Numbered from the stretch's first letter, positions 1 to 6,948 are shown. The stretch: 18,924 nucleotides of DNA from Sphingobium sp. (GCF_003248505.1 NZ_QFOA01000066.1:1-18924); one strand, 5' to 3'. Made by a program: numbers and translations. Notes: generated by a model from the sequence alone, not told the origin.

Positions 1-177
1 AAGCATGTCGCCCGCGTGTCCAAGCCTGGCCGCCGCGTCTATTCGGGTTCCAAGGAACTGCCGATCGTGCGCAATGGCCTTGGCATCACCATAGTCTCGA
101 CGCCCAAGGGCGTTCTGTCCGACGCCGAAGCGCGCGAACAGAATGTCGGCGGCGAAGTGCTCGCGGAGGTGTTCTGA
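1..177 (+). CDS. rpsH: 30S ribosomal protein S8, C-terminal 58 residues (5' end outside the window)
   Basis: The frame is open from the first base and ends at TGA 175-177. S8 binds the central domain of 16S rRNA and helps assemble the 30S platform. The visible part is the conserved C-terminal domain: an RVSKPGRRVY stretch, then LPIVRNGLGI and STPKGVLSD, ending in the typical GGEVLAEVF tail. The stop overlaps the rplF start by one base (TGATG), as expected inside an spc operon. The start lies upstream of base 1, so the N-terminal domain cannot be judged. Confidence 0.95.
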   Translation, partial: KHVARVSKPGRRVYSGSKELPIVRNGLGITIVSTPKGVLSDAEAREQNVGGEVLAEVF

Positions 178-710
178 TGAGCCGCACCGGTAAGAAGCCG
201 GTCACCGTGCCTTCGGGCGTGACCGCATCCATCGCTGACGGGCAGCTGTCGGTGAAGGGGCCCAAGGGCACCCTCGCCATGCCGCTGGCCGACGAAGTCA
301 GCTACAGCGTCGAGGAGGGCAAAATTGCCCTTCAGCCCGCCAACGACACCAAGCGCGCGCGTGCGTTCTGGGGCATGCAGCGTACGCTGGTTCAGAACCT
401 CATCACCGGCGTGACCGAGGGCTTCTCTAAGAAGCTGCTCATCACCGGCGTGGGCTACCGCGCCAATGCGCAGGGCAAGACGCTCAAGCTGCAGCTTGGC
501 TATTCGCACGACGTCGATTTCGCAGTGCCGGAAGGCATCGAGATCAAGACCCCGGATAACACCACGGTCGAGATCAGCGGCATCGACAAGCAGCAGGTAG
601 GCCAGGTGGCCGCCGAAATCCGTCGCTGGCGTAAGCCCGAACCCTATAAGGGCAAGGGCATCAAGTATGACGGCGAGTTCATCTTCCGCAAGGAAGGGAA
701 GAAGAAGTAA
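177..710 (+). CDS. rplF: 50S ribosomal protein L6
   Basis: L6 (177 residues, the same length as in E. coli) binds 23S rRNA near the sarcin-ricin loop and the factor-binding site. It starts MSRTGKKPV, the usual L6 N-terminus. Two repeated alpha/beta L6 domains follow, with KGPKGTL near residue 30 and the signature RRWRKPEPYKGKGIKY near residues 144-159, then a basic tail ending GKKK. The ATG shares one base with the rpsH stop, so the start is fixed by translational coupling. The next gene, rplR, begins one base after its stop. Nothing is unusual here. Confidence 0.97.
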   Translation: MSRTGKKPVTVPSGVTASIADGQLSVKGPKGTLAMPLADEVSYSVEEGKIALQPANDTKRARAFWGMQRTLVQNLITGVTEGFSKKLLITGVGYRANAQGKTLKLQLGYSHDVDFAVPEGIEIKTPDNTTVEISGIDKQQVGQVAAEIRRWRKPEPYKGKGIKYDGEFIFRKEGKKK

Positions 711-711
711 G

Positions 712-1065
712 ATGGCAAAGCTCTCCCTCTTCGCGCGGCGTCGTCGCCGCGTCCGCACCGCACTCAAGGCGGTCGCCGGTCACAAGCCACGCCTTAGCGT
801 TCACCGCTCGGGTCGTCACATCTACGCCCAGGTCATCGATGACGCCGCCGGCAAGACCGTCGCTGCTGCATCGACCTTGGAAAAGGATGTGCGCGGCAAG
901 ACCGGTGCGACTGCCGAAGCTGCTGCCGAAGTCGGCAAGCGCGTCGCCGCTGCGGCGACTGCTGCCGGCGTCACCAAGGTCGTGTTCGACCGCGGTGGCT
1001 TCCTGTTCCATGGCCGCGTGAAAGCGCTTGCCGATGCCGCCCGCGAAGGCGGGCTGGAGTTCTGA
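712..1065 (+). CDS. rplR: 50S ribosomal protein L18
   Basis: L18 (117 residues) binds 5S rRNA and attaches it to the central protuberance of the 50S subunit. The start ATG at 712 gives MAKLSLFARRRRRVRT, the usual basic N-terminus. The frame is also open upstream to 667, but that part overlaps the end of rplF and does not look like L18. The conserved core RLSVHRSGRHIYAQVID and the C-terminal VVFDRGGFLFHGRVKALADAAREGGLEF region are both present (quoted here as separate motifs VVFDRGG, FHGRVKALADAAREGG). The distance to rplF is one base and to rpsE two bases. Part of the spc operon. Confidence 0.96.
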   Translation: MAKLSLFARRRRRVRTALKAVAGHKPRLSVHRSGRHIYAQVIDDAAGKTVAAASTLEKDVRGKTGATAEAAAEVGKRVAAAATAAGVTKVVFDRGGFLFHGRVKALADAAREGGLEF

Positions 1066-1067
1066 TC

Positions 1068-1793
1068 ATGGCTGACGAAAACGAAATCCAGTCGCAGGCG
1101 GGTGCACCCGCAGCCGTCGAAGGCGGCGAGCAGACCGAAAATCGTGGTCCCGGCCGTGGCCGTGGCAACCGCGGTGGCGGCGATCGCAATCGTGGCGAGC
1201 GGGGCGGCCGTGGCCGTCGCGACGACCGTCGCGGTGGAAACCGTGACGAGGAGCAGGGCGAGGAGCTGATCGAGAAGCTGGTTCACATCAACCGCGTCTC
1301 GAAGACCGTCAAGGGCGGTAAGCGCTTCGGCTTCGCCGCTCTGGTCGTCGTGGGTGACGGCAAGGGTCGGGTCGGCTTTGGTCATGGCAAGGCGCGTGAA
1401 GTGCCCGAAGCGATCAGCAAGGCGACCGCTTCGGCCAAGAAGGCGATGGTTCGAGTTCCCCTGAAGGAAGGCCGCACCCTGCACCATGATGGCCTTGGCC
1501 ACTTCGGTGCGGGCAAGGTGACCGTGCGGTCGGCTCCGGCCGGTACGGGCATCATCGCGGGCGGTCCGATGCGCGCCGTGTTCGAAAGCCTCGGCGTCGC
1601 GGACGTCGTGACGAAGTCGAACGGCACGTCGAACCCCTATAACATGATCCGTGCGACCTTTGCGGCACTGGGCGAGCAGACCAGCCCGAAGTCGGTGGCG
1701 CAGCGTCGCGGCAAGAAGGTCGCCGACCTTCTGCGCCGCGGCGGGGCCGCTGCCGACGTCGCGCAGGCCGACGCCGAAGCGATTGCGGAGTAA
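1068..1793 (+). CDS. rpsE: 30S ribosomal protein S5 with long Arg/Gly-rich N-terminal extension
   Basis: S5 sits on the solvent side of the 30S subunit and contributes to decoding accuracy and mRNA unwinding. The conserved part starts near residue 67 (ELIEKLVHINRVSKTVKGGKR) and includes the double-stranded-RNA-binding-like domain and the C-terminal domain (AGTGIIAGGPMRAVFE near residues 158-173, SNPYNMIRATFAAL near 185-198). The protein is 241 residues against about 167 in E. coli. The extra length is mostly an N-terminal segment of about 65 residues: first acidic/polar, then Arg/Gly-rich with repeated GRGRGNRGGG, RNRGERGGRGRR and RRGGNRDE blocks, plus an Ala/Asp-rich tail. The N-terminal extension looks disordered. 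Extensions of this kind occur in sphingomonad S5 to my knowledge. The start follows rplR by two bases. Confidence 0.96.
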   Translation: MADENEIQSQAGAPAAVEGGEQTENRGPGRGRGNRGGGDRNRGERGGRGRRDDRRGGNRDEEQGEELIEKLVHINRVSKTVKGGKRFGFAALVVVGDGKGRVGFGHGKAREVPEAISKATASAKKAMVRVPLKEGRTLHHDGLGHFGAGKVTVRSAPAGTGIIAGGPMRAVFESLGVADVVTKSNGTSNPYNMIRATFAALGEQTSPKSVAQRRGKKVADLLRRGGAAADVAQADAEAIAE

Positions 1794-1799
1794 CAGGAC

Positions 1800-1979
1800 A
1801 TGGCAACCATCAAGATCAAGCAGATCGGCTCGCCGATCCGTCGTCCCGAAAGCCAGAAGAAGATTCTGATCGGCCTCGGCCTTGGCAAGATGCACCGCGT
1901 GGTGGAGCTCGAAGACACGGCGGAAGTCCGCGGTGCGATCAAGAAGCTGCCGCATATGGTGGAAGTGGTAGAAGGCTAA
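1800..1979 (+). CDS. rpmD: 50S ribosomal protein L30
   Basis: This 59-residue gene has a normal length for L30, a small protein bound to 23S rRNA domain II. It reads MATIKIKQIGSPIRR, then the L30 signature region KILIGLGLGKMHRVVELED, and ends KLPHMVEVVEG with TAA at 1977-1979. It begins six bases after the rpsE stop, with the sequence ACAGGAC just before the ATG as a short ribosome-binding site. A strong intrinsic terminator follows 24 bases after the stop, which is unexpected because rplO continues the same operon. Confidence 0.96.
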   Translation: MATIKIKQIGSPIRRPESQKKILIGLGLGKMHRVVELEDTAEVRGAIKKLPHMVEVVEG

Positions 1980-2003
1980 GCCTTCCTCCCACGAATGAAC
2001 AGG

Positions 2004-2035
2004 CGGAAGAGGGGGCAACCCCTCTTTCGTTTTTT
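2004..2035 (+). terminator. Rho-independent terminator inside the spc operon (rpmD-rplO gap)
   Basis: An 11-bp stem (2004-2014 pairing with 2019-2029, one G-U pair, core AAGAGGGG/CCCCTCTT) closes on the four-base loop GCAA. The loop fits the stable GNRA class. Six T residues (2030-2035) follow at once. This has all the parts of a factor-independent terminator on the plus strand. Because rplO, secY and adk lie downstream in the same direction, it may work as a partial terminator (attenuator) or mark the end of one transcript with a new promoter in 2036-2117. Confidence 0.85.
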
Positions 2036-2117
2036 AGGGGACGGGGATAAGCCACCGTTCCGTTTCCAGTCGCCCCGGCAAGGGGCTGCGCGAACATAGC
2101 GAAAGCGAGTGCACATC

Positions 2118-2639
2118 ATGAAGCTCAACGAACTCAACGACAATGCCGGTGCCCGCAAGGGCCGGATGCGCGTGGGCCGCGGTATCGGCTCGGGCAAAGG
2201 CAAGACCGCCGGTCGCGGCCAGAAGGGTGCCAAGGCACGTTCGGGCGTCAGCATCAACGGCTTCGAGGGTGGCCAGATGCCGCTCCACATGCGTCTGCCG
2301 AAGCGCGGCTTCAACAACATCTTTGCCAAGGATTACGCCATCGTGAACCTGGGCGCCGTCCAGAAGGCGATCGACGCCGGCAAGCTGGACGCGAACGCCA
2401 CCATCGACCATGCGGCTCTCAAGGCTGCCGCTCTTGCCCGTGGCGGCAAGGACGGCGTGCGTCTGCTGGGCAAGGGCGAACTGACCGCGAAGGTGAACCT
2501 GCTCGTCTCCGGTGCGTCTAAGGGCGCGATCGAAGCGGTCGAGAAGACCGGTGGCAAGGTCGAGGTGATCGCCGTCGTCCCCGCCGCTGAAAAGGCCGCC
2601 GCCAAGAAGGGCAGCGCCAAGGCCGCCAAGAAGGCGTAA
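2118..2639 (+). CDS. rplO: 50S ribosomal protein L15
   Basis: L15 (173 residues; 144 in E. coli) is an assembly protein of the 50S subunit. The start ATG at 2118 gives MKLNELNDNAGARK, matching the family. A GTG three codons upstream (2109) is possible but adds residues not seen in L15. The glycine/arginine-rich N-terminal segment (RVGRGIGSGKGKTAGRGQKG) is typical, followed by GFEGGQMPLHMRLPKRGFNN. The extra length is an Ala/Lys-rich tail after about residue 155 (AAEKAAAKKGSAKAAKKA). The ribosome-binding site is weak (AGCGAG). The gene lies between two hairpins: the terminator at 2004-2035 and the one at 2664-2695. Confidence 0.95.
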   Translation: MKLNELNDNAGARKGRMRVGRGIGSGKGKTAGRGQKGAKARSGVSINGFEGGQMPLHMRLPKRGFNNIFAKDYAIVNLGAVQKAIDAGKLDANATIDHAALKAAALARGGKDGVRLLGKGELTAKVNLLVSGASKGAIEAVEKTGGKVEVIAVVPAAEKAAAKKGSAKAAKKA

Positions 2640-2663
2640 GGCGCCTGCACGACTTGCAAGCAT

Positions 2664-2705
2664 GGCCCCGCTGCCCGATATGGGTCGGCGGGGTCTTGTG
2701 TTTCG
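2664..2705 (+). terminator. Strong hairpin after rplO, probable terminator or attenuator
   Basis: Bases 2664-2676 (GGCCCCGCTGCCC) pair with 2682-2695 through 13 pairs, including two G-U pairs, with one bulged T at 2685. The loop is five bases (GATAT). A T-rich but interrupted stretch (TTGTGTTTC) follows. The stem is strong but the T tract is imperfect, so termination could be partial. It lies in the 194-bp gap between rplO and secY, the largest unassigned gap in this window. Confidence 0.55.
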
Positions 2706-2833
2706 GGGGCAAACCTCTTGTCGCTTCTGTGACAACTCCCGTTCGACAGGACCGATCCACCCCGCTAAGGGGGTGAGCGATTCCGGCCAGCAGACCCGTT
2801 TCTGCGGCATGTGTGATTTGAAGGGCAGCCACC
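2706..2833 (+). other. secY leader region, no gene seen
   Basis: No coding frame with a plausible start is visible here. It contains a dyad, TTGTC at 2718-2722 and GACAA at 2731-2735, spaced by eight bases, which could form a short hairpin or an operator. I see no clear -35/-10 pair. The end of the stretch carries GAAGGGC about ten bases before the secY ATG, which serves as its ribosome-binding site. Since hairpins precede it, this leader may hold a separate secY-adk promoter, but that is inference. Confidence 0.3.
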
Positions 2834-4198
2834 ATGGCATCGAGAGCCGACCAGCTCGCATCCAATCTCAGCCTCGCCAAGTTCAGCCAGGCCACCGACC
2901 TCAAGAAGCGCCTGTGGTTTACGCTCGGCGCGCTGATCGTGTTCCGCTTCCTCAGCTTCGTGCCGCTGCCCGGCGTCGATCCGACTGCCCTTTCGCAGCT
3001 TTACAGCCAGACGAATGGCGGCATCCTCGACATCTTCAATACTTTCTCGGGCGGTTCGCTCTCGCGCATGAGCCTCATCGCGCTCGGCGTGATGCCCTAC
3101 ATCACGGCCTCGATCGTGGTGCAGCTTGGCGCCAGCCTGTCGCCGCAGCTTGCCGCGATCAAGAAGGAAGGCGAAAGCGGGCGCAAGAAGCTCAACCAAT
3201 ATACCCGGTACGGGACGGTGGGCCTGACTGCGGTGCAGGGCTATTTCATCGCGGTCGGGCTTGAAGGCTTCGGTGCGCAACAGGGGCTTCAGGCGGTCGT
3301 CGATCCCGGCCTGCTGTTCCGCATAACCGCCGTGATCTCGCTGATCGGCGGCACGATGTTCCTGATGTGGCTGGGCGAGCAGATCACCTCGCGCGGGATC
3401 GGCAACGGCACATCGCTCATCATCATGGCGGGCATCGTCGCACAGCTGCCGGTAACGCTGAGCAATCTTTTCAAGTCCGGTAGCGAAGGGTCGATCTCCG
3501 GCCTGCTCATCATGCTCGTCATCATCATGGCATTGGGCCTGATCCTGCTGATCTGCTTCATGGAGCGCGCACAGCGCCGGGTCCTGATCCAGTATCCCAA
3601 GCGGCAGACCCGACAGGGGCTGATGCAGGCGGACCGCAGCCATCTGCCGCTCAAGGTGAACACTGCCGGCGTCATTCCTCCGATCTTCGCCAGTTCGCTG
3701 TTGTTGATGCCGCTGACCATCTCCCAATTTGCGGGTCGCACCGTCGCGGGCGAAAGCCGGATGGGCGATTTCGTGCTGACGCTGAACCAGTATTTGTCGC
3801 ACGGCAGCCCGGTCTATATGGGCCTCTACGGACTCGGCATCGTCTTCTTCTGCTTTTTCTACACGGCTGTGGTGTTCAATCCCGAAGAGACGGCGGACAA
3901 CCTCAAGCGCAACGGTGGCTTCATCCCCGGCATTCGTCCGGGCAAGAACACCGAGAATTACCTCGATTATGTGCTGACGCGCATCACGGTGATCGGCGCG
4001 GCCTATCTGGCGTTCATCTGCCTTGTGCCGGAATTCGCCATCGCACGGGCGGGCATTCCCTTCTACCTGGGAGGGACGAGCCTGCTCATCGTGGTCAACG
4101 TGACGGTCGATACCGTGACGCAGATTCAAAGCCACCTGCTCGCGCATCAATATGGCGATCTCATCCGCAAGGCGAAGCTCAAGGGTCGACTTCGCTAA
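2834..4198 (+). CDS. secY: Preprotein translocase subunit SecY
   Basis: SecY (454 residues) forms the inner-membrane channel of the Sec translocon with SecE and SecG. It exports unfolded proteins and inserts membrane proteins. The N-terminus (residues 1-25) is cytoplasmic, followed by helix 1 (LWFTLGALIVFRFLSFVPLPG) and the plug region (GGILDIFNTFSGGSLSRMSL). Ten membrane helices can be traced. The long cytoplasmic loop near residues 350-375 (NLKRNGGFIPGIRPGKNT) is the conserved ribosome/SecA contact. The GNGTSLIIMAGI and KVNTAGVIPPIFASSLL motifs are present. The start is supported by GAAGGGC upstream. The adk start is 45 bases downstream, so the two probably share a transcript. Confidence 0.97.
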   Translation: MASRADQLASNLSLAKFSQATDLKKRLWFTLGALIVFRFLSFVPLPGVDPTALSQLYSQTNGGILDIFNTFSGGSLSRMSLIALGVMPYITASIVVQLGASLSPQLAAIKKEGESGRKKLNQYTRYGTVGLTAVQGYFIAVGLEGFGAQQGLQAVVDPGLLFRITAVISLIGGTMFLMWLGEQITSRGIGNGTSLIIMAGIVAQLPVTLSNLFKSGSEGSISGLLIMLVIIMALGLILLICFMERAQRRVLIQYPKRQTRQGLMQADRSHLPLKVNTAGVIPPIFASSLLLMPLTISQFAGRTVAGESRMGDFVLTLNQYLSHGSPVYMGLYGLGIVFFCFFYTAVVFNPEETADNLKRNGGFIPGIRPGKNTENYLDYVLTRITVIGAAYLAFICLVPEFAIARAGIPFYLGGTSLLIVVNVTVDTVTQIQSHLLAHQYGDLIRKAKLKGRLR

Positions 4199-4243
4199 AG
4201 GCGGGCTTACACAAAGCGCAAGCTAAAGGGGAGAATGCGCGCA

Positions 4244-4900
4244 ATGAACATCATCTTGCTTGGCCCTCCGGGTGCCGGGAAGGGCACGCAGGCGACACGT
4301 TTGGTGGACACACGTGGCATGGTGCAACTGTCGACCGGCGACATGCTGCGCGCGGCGGTCAAGGCGGGCACGCCCGTGGGTCTCAAGGCCAAGGCGGTGA
4401 TGGAAGCGGGCGAACTGGTGTCCGACGAGATCGTGTCGGGCATTATTGGCGAGGCGCTCGACGCGCTGGATGCTGGCACCGGGGGTATCTTCGATGGCTA
4501 TCCCCGCACCGAAGCGCAGGCGCATTCCCTCGACACGATCCTGTCCGCACGCGGGCGCACGCTCGATCATGTGATCGAATTGGAAGTCGACGAAGACGCG
4601 CTGGTGGAACGCATCACCGGGCGTTTCACCTGCGCCAACTGCGGCGCAGGTTATCATGACCGCTTCAAACTGCCCGCGAAAGAGGGCGAATGCGACAAGT
4701 GCCACGGGCATGAGTTCAAGCGTCGACCTGACGACAACGAGGAAACCGTGCGCACTCGCATGGCCGAATATCGTGCCAAGACAGCGCCGATCCTTCCGAT
4801 CTACGAATCGCGCGGCATCGTGTCGCGGGTTGACGGCATGGCCGACATGGAAGACGTGGCGGCTGCGATTGCTGCCGTTCTTGACGGCCCGACCGCTTGA
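4244..4900 (+). CDS. adk: Adenylate kinase, zinc-binding LID type
   Basis: Adenylate kinase catalyses ATP + AMP to 2 ADP in the cytoplasm. The P-loop GPPGAGKGT is at residues 7-15, the AMP-binding STGDMLR near 30-36 and FDGYPRT at 83-89. The LID domain carries four cysteines in two CxxC pairs (C130/C133 and C150/C153), the structural zinc site known from Bacillus-type enzymes; E. coli Adk has no such site. I chose ATG 4244 (218 residues) because AAAGGGGAG at 4225-4233 is ten bases upstream. An in-frame ATG at 4235 is only one base from that site. Its position after secY is the usual spc order in many bacteria. A 10-bp hairpin follows the stop. Confidence 0.95.
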   Translation: MNIILLGPPGAGKGTQATRLVDTRGMVQLSTGDMLRAAVKAGTPVGLKAKAVMEAGELVSDEIVSGIIGEALDALDAGTGGIFDGYPRTEAQAHSLDTILSARGRTLDHVIELEVDEDALVERITGRFTCANCGAGYHDRFKLPAKEGECDKCHGHEFKRRPDDNEETVRTRMAEYRAKTAPILPIYESRGIVSRVDGMADMEDVAAAIAAVLDGPTA

Positions 4901-4910
4901 CCCTTAATAT

Positions 4911-4941
4911 AGCGATCGGCGTTCCGAATATGCCGATCGCT
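4911..4941 (+). terminator. Perfect 10-bp hairpin after adk, probable operon end
   Basis: AGCGATCGGC at 4911-4920 pairs without mismatch with GCCGATCGCT at 4932-4941; the loop is 11 bases. The T tract is nearly absent (TTCATAT follows), so it is not a canonical intrinsic terminator. It could still stop transcription or protect the 3' end of the spc transcript. It begins 10 bases after the adk stop. Confidence 0.5.
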
Positions 4942-4998
4942 TCATATCGAGGCCGATCTTAACCCTTTCGTTGCCCGCAGGATGCTAAGGGAGCGTCG

Positions 4999-6039
4999 AT
5001 GGTCGCATCGCCGCATTCCCGAGGCCGGTTGACGGAACTGGACGCCCTGCGCGGCATCGGTGCGTTATGCGCGCTCGTCTTCCATTATTCGACTCGCTTC
5101 CACGAACTGTTTCCGCAGGCGGCGCACGTTCCCTTCAGCTTTCCCGGCGGCAATTACCGGGTGCTGCTGTTCTTCACCATTTCCGGTTTCGCGATCTTCT
5201 TCACGCTGGACCGGATCGGCTCGCTTGCCGATTTCATCGTCAATCGGTTTGCGCGGCTTTATCCCGCCTATCTGGTCGCGATGCTGGTGACGCTGGCGGT
5301 CGAATATGCGGACCACGCCACGCGCTTGCTGATCGGGCCGCTCGCCATCCTCGCCAATGTGACGATGCTTCAGGGGTTCGCGTTCATTCCTGAAGTCGAT
5401 GGCGCTTATTGGACGCTGACGGTTGAGATTGCCTTTTATGTCTGCATGGCGGCGATCTGGACCTGCGGCGGTACTCGCCGCCTGGAGCCGGTGCTGGCGG
5501 GATGGCTGGCCTTGCGCTGGCTCTGGTGGCTGTGGCCCGACATGCCCGAGCGCATCGTCATGCTGCTGGCGTTGCGTTATGTGCCTTTTTTCGTGCTGGG
5601 GATGCTCGCCCACCGGGTCTGGTCGGGGCAGAGGCGCCTGATGCAGCAGGTCCCGGTCGCTCTGCTGGCGATCCTTTCCATCGCCATCGTCGATACGGTC
5701 GATATCGTGGCGATGGGGCTGCTCATGGTGGCTCTGTTCGTGGCGATGATCCACGGGCGGCTGCGCTTCCTGGCGCTGCGCCCGCTGGTTTGGATGGGCG
5801 GGATCAGCTATTCTTTCTACCTGATCCACCAGCATATCGGCTTCGTCGTCATGCTGGAGATGGCGCGGGCCGGATACAGCCCATGGGTCGCCTTCTTCGC
5901 GGCTTTTCTTATTGCCCTGACGCTGGGGACGGTCATCAACCGCCTTGTCGAACGCCCCGCCGCCGAAGCGATTCTGGTATGGTGGAAGGGACGACGGCGC
6001 GGAGCCGCAGCGTCATTCGGCAGCGGCCTCGCGCACTGA
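4999..6039 (+). CDS. Membrane acyltransferase, acyltransferase-3 (OafA/YrhL-like) family
   Basis: This 346-residue polytopic membrane protein opens with LTELDALRGIGALCALVFHY (residues 11-30). The LDxLRGI motif followed by a histidine in helix 1 is the signature of the acyltransferase-3 family, whose members move acyl groups onto extracytoplasmic sugars (O-antigen, exopolysaccharide, peptidoglycan). About ten hydrophobic segments follow, with GGNYRVLLFFTISGFAIFFTL and the R-x-x-R-like RFARLYPAYLVAM region as further family features. The C-terminus is short and basic and there is no SGNH domain. AGGGAG lies eight bases before the ATG. It is alone: its upstream neighbour is the end of the spc operon and its downstream neighbour is convergent. 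The substrate cannot be predicted. Confidence 0.88.
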   Translation: MVASPHSRGRLTELDALRGIGALCALVFHYSTRFHELFPQAAHVPFSFPGGNYRVLLFFTISGFAIFFTLDRIGSLADFIVNRFARLYPAYLVAMLVTLAVEYADHATRLLIGPLAILANVTMLQGFAFIPEVDGAYWTLTVEIAFYVCMAAIWTCGGTRRLEPVLAGWLALRWLWWLWPDMPERIVMLLALRYVPFFVLGMLAHRVWSGQRRLMQQVPVALLAILSIAIVDTVDIVAMGLLMVALFVAMIHGRLRFLALRPLVWMGGISYSFYLIHQHIGFVVMLEMARAGYSPWVAFFAAFLIALTLGTVINRLVERPAAEAILVWWKGRRRGAAASFGSGLAH

Positions 6040-6042
6040 GAG

Positions 6043-6068
6043 GGGGCGGACGCCTTGGCACCCGCCCC
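6043..6068. terminator. Short inverted repeat between convergent genes, possible bidirectional terminator
   Basis: GGGGCGG at 6043-6049 pairs with CCGCCCC at 6062-6068 (7 bp, 12-base loop). It fills most of the 40-bp space between the stop of the acyltransferase gene (6039) and the stop of the minus-strand CsgG-like gene (6080). No T tract is seen on either side, so the role is weakly supported. Confidence 0.3.
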
Positions 6069-6079
6069 ATATGTCGGTC

Positions 6080-6892
6080 TTATTTCGCGACCGGGGCCGC
6101 CGCCGCCGCATTCTGCGGCAATCCCCCGAGTTGGGTTACAAGCTTGCGATAGGCGTCGAGGTAGGCGAGCACGATCACCTGTCCGATTTCGGTGTTCTGG
6201 TAGCCGCTGCCACCCGCCGCCGCGAAGCCGCCCCACCAGCCACCGCCCGCGCCGCCGCCAAAGCCGATGTCGGTCTTGCGCGCATAGCCTTCGGTGAGCG
6301 CTTCCTCTTCGGTCGTGCGTGCGTTCACGATCGAGAGCGTGACGTTCGCTTCCTTCTTCTTGATGTTGAGGCCGCCCAGGATCGCGCCGCCAAAGCCGCC
6401 CATCAGGCCGCCCAGCGCGCCGCCGATGCCGCCGCCGCCCGAATTGCGGTTGGACGAAACAATGTCCGGCTCCAGATAATAATCCGCCGCCTTGACCTGA
6501 CCTTTGCCCAGGTTCGATCCTGCTTGAAGCTCGCCCGAATCCGCCATCGCGCGCTCCATGGCGCGGCTTTGCATCGCGCGACCTCGATTGACCATGCGGA
6601 AGCAGCCCGACTGTTGGATGAAGACTTTGAGGATCGCTTCCGGGCTGCCCAGATTGAGTTCGCGCCACCACTGGTTATCAGGTTCGACGATGGCGACGGT
6701 GCCCAAATTGCGCGTGCAGACCGGAATTTCCTGCGTCGCGCGTTCCTGATCGCGCCGACCCGAGGACGCGCCCTTGGTCGTGCCGTCCTTGTAGGTCTTG
6801 CCCGACGAACTCATGTTCGTCTGCGCGATGGTCGCGGCAGGCACAGCCGTCACCGCCACCGTCGCCAGCAGCGCGGAAACCGTCTTCATCAT
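6080..6892 (-). CDS. CsgG/HfaB-like secreted protein
   Basis: This 270-residue protein resembles the CsgG/HfaB group, whose best-known members form outer-membrane secretion channels for curli or anchor the holdfast. An N-terminal signal peptide is visible (residues 1-23, hydrophobic ALLATVAVTAVPAA, cleavage near TIA|QT). No cysteine follows it, so unlike CsgG it is not an obvious lipoprotein. The CsgG-like core includes LGTVAIVEP near 63-71, an ILKVFIQQSGCFRMVNRG segment near 87-104, and DYYLEPDIV near 137-145. Two glycine-rich stretches (about 152-175 and 201-220) could be membrane-inserting or flexible. The start is the first of two adjacent ATGs, because GGGGA lies nine bases before it; the frame continues upstream to 6964 but without a leader-like sequence. 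No curli genes are nearby, so the function is open. Confidence 0.75.
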   Translation of the reverse strand: MMKTVSALLATVAVTAVPAATIAQTNMSSSGKTYKDGTTKGASSGRRDQERATQEIPVCTRNLGTVAIVEPDNQWWRELNLGSPEAILKVFIQQSGCFRMVNRGRAMQSRAMERAMADSGELQAGSNLGKGQVKAADYYLEPDIVSSNRNSGGGGIGGALGGLMGGFGGAILGGLNIKKKEANVTLSIVNARTTEEEALTEGYARKTDIGFGGGAGGGWWGGFAAAGGSGYQNTEIGQVIVLAYLDAYRKLVTQLGGLPQNAAAAAPVAK

Positions 6893-6948
6893 TGATTCAA
6901 ATCCCCATTCTTTGCAGTTGCGTGTCCGTTCATCAGCCGGTGATGTGA

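Noticed and set aside
2072..2086. GCCCC-GGCAA-GGGGC hairpin before rplO, similar to 9290-9307, as a dispersed repeat family
   Set aside because: The two share only a short GC-rich core of about 12 bases, which is expected by chance in this composition; two copies do not make a repeat family.
2109..2117. GTG start for rplO three codons upstream of the ATG
   Set aside because: The ATG at 2118 gives the family N-terminus MKLNEL; the GTG would add MHI, and neither has a stronger ribosome-binding site.
2765..4150. Minus-strand open frame of 461 codons opposite secY
   Set aside because: It is the antisense shadow of SecY, full of His, Asp and Gln, with no recognisable domain.
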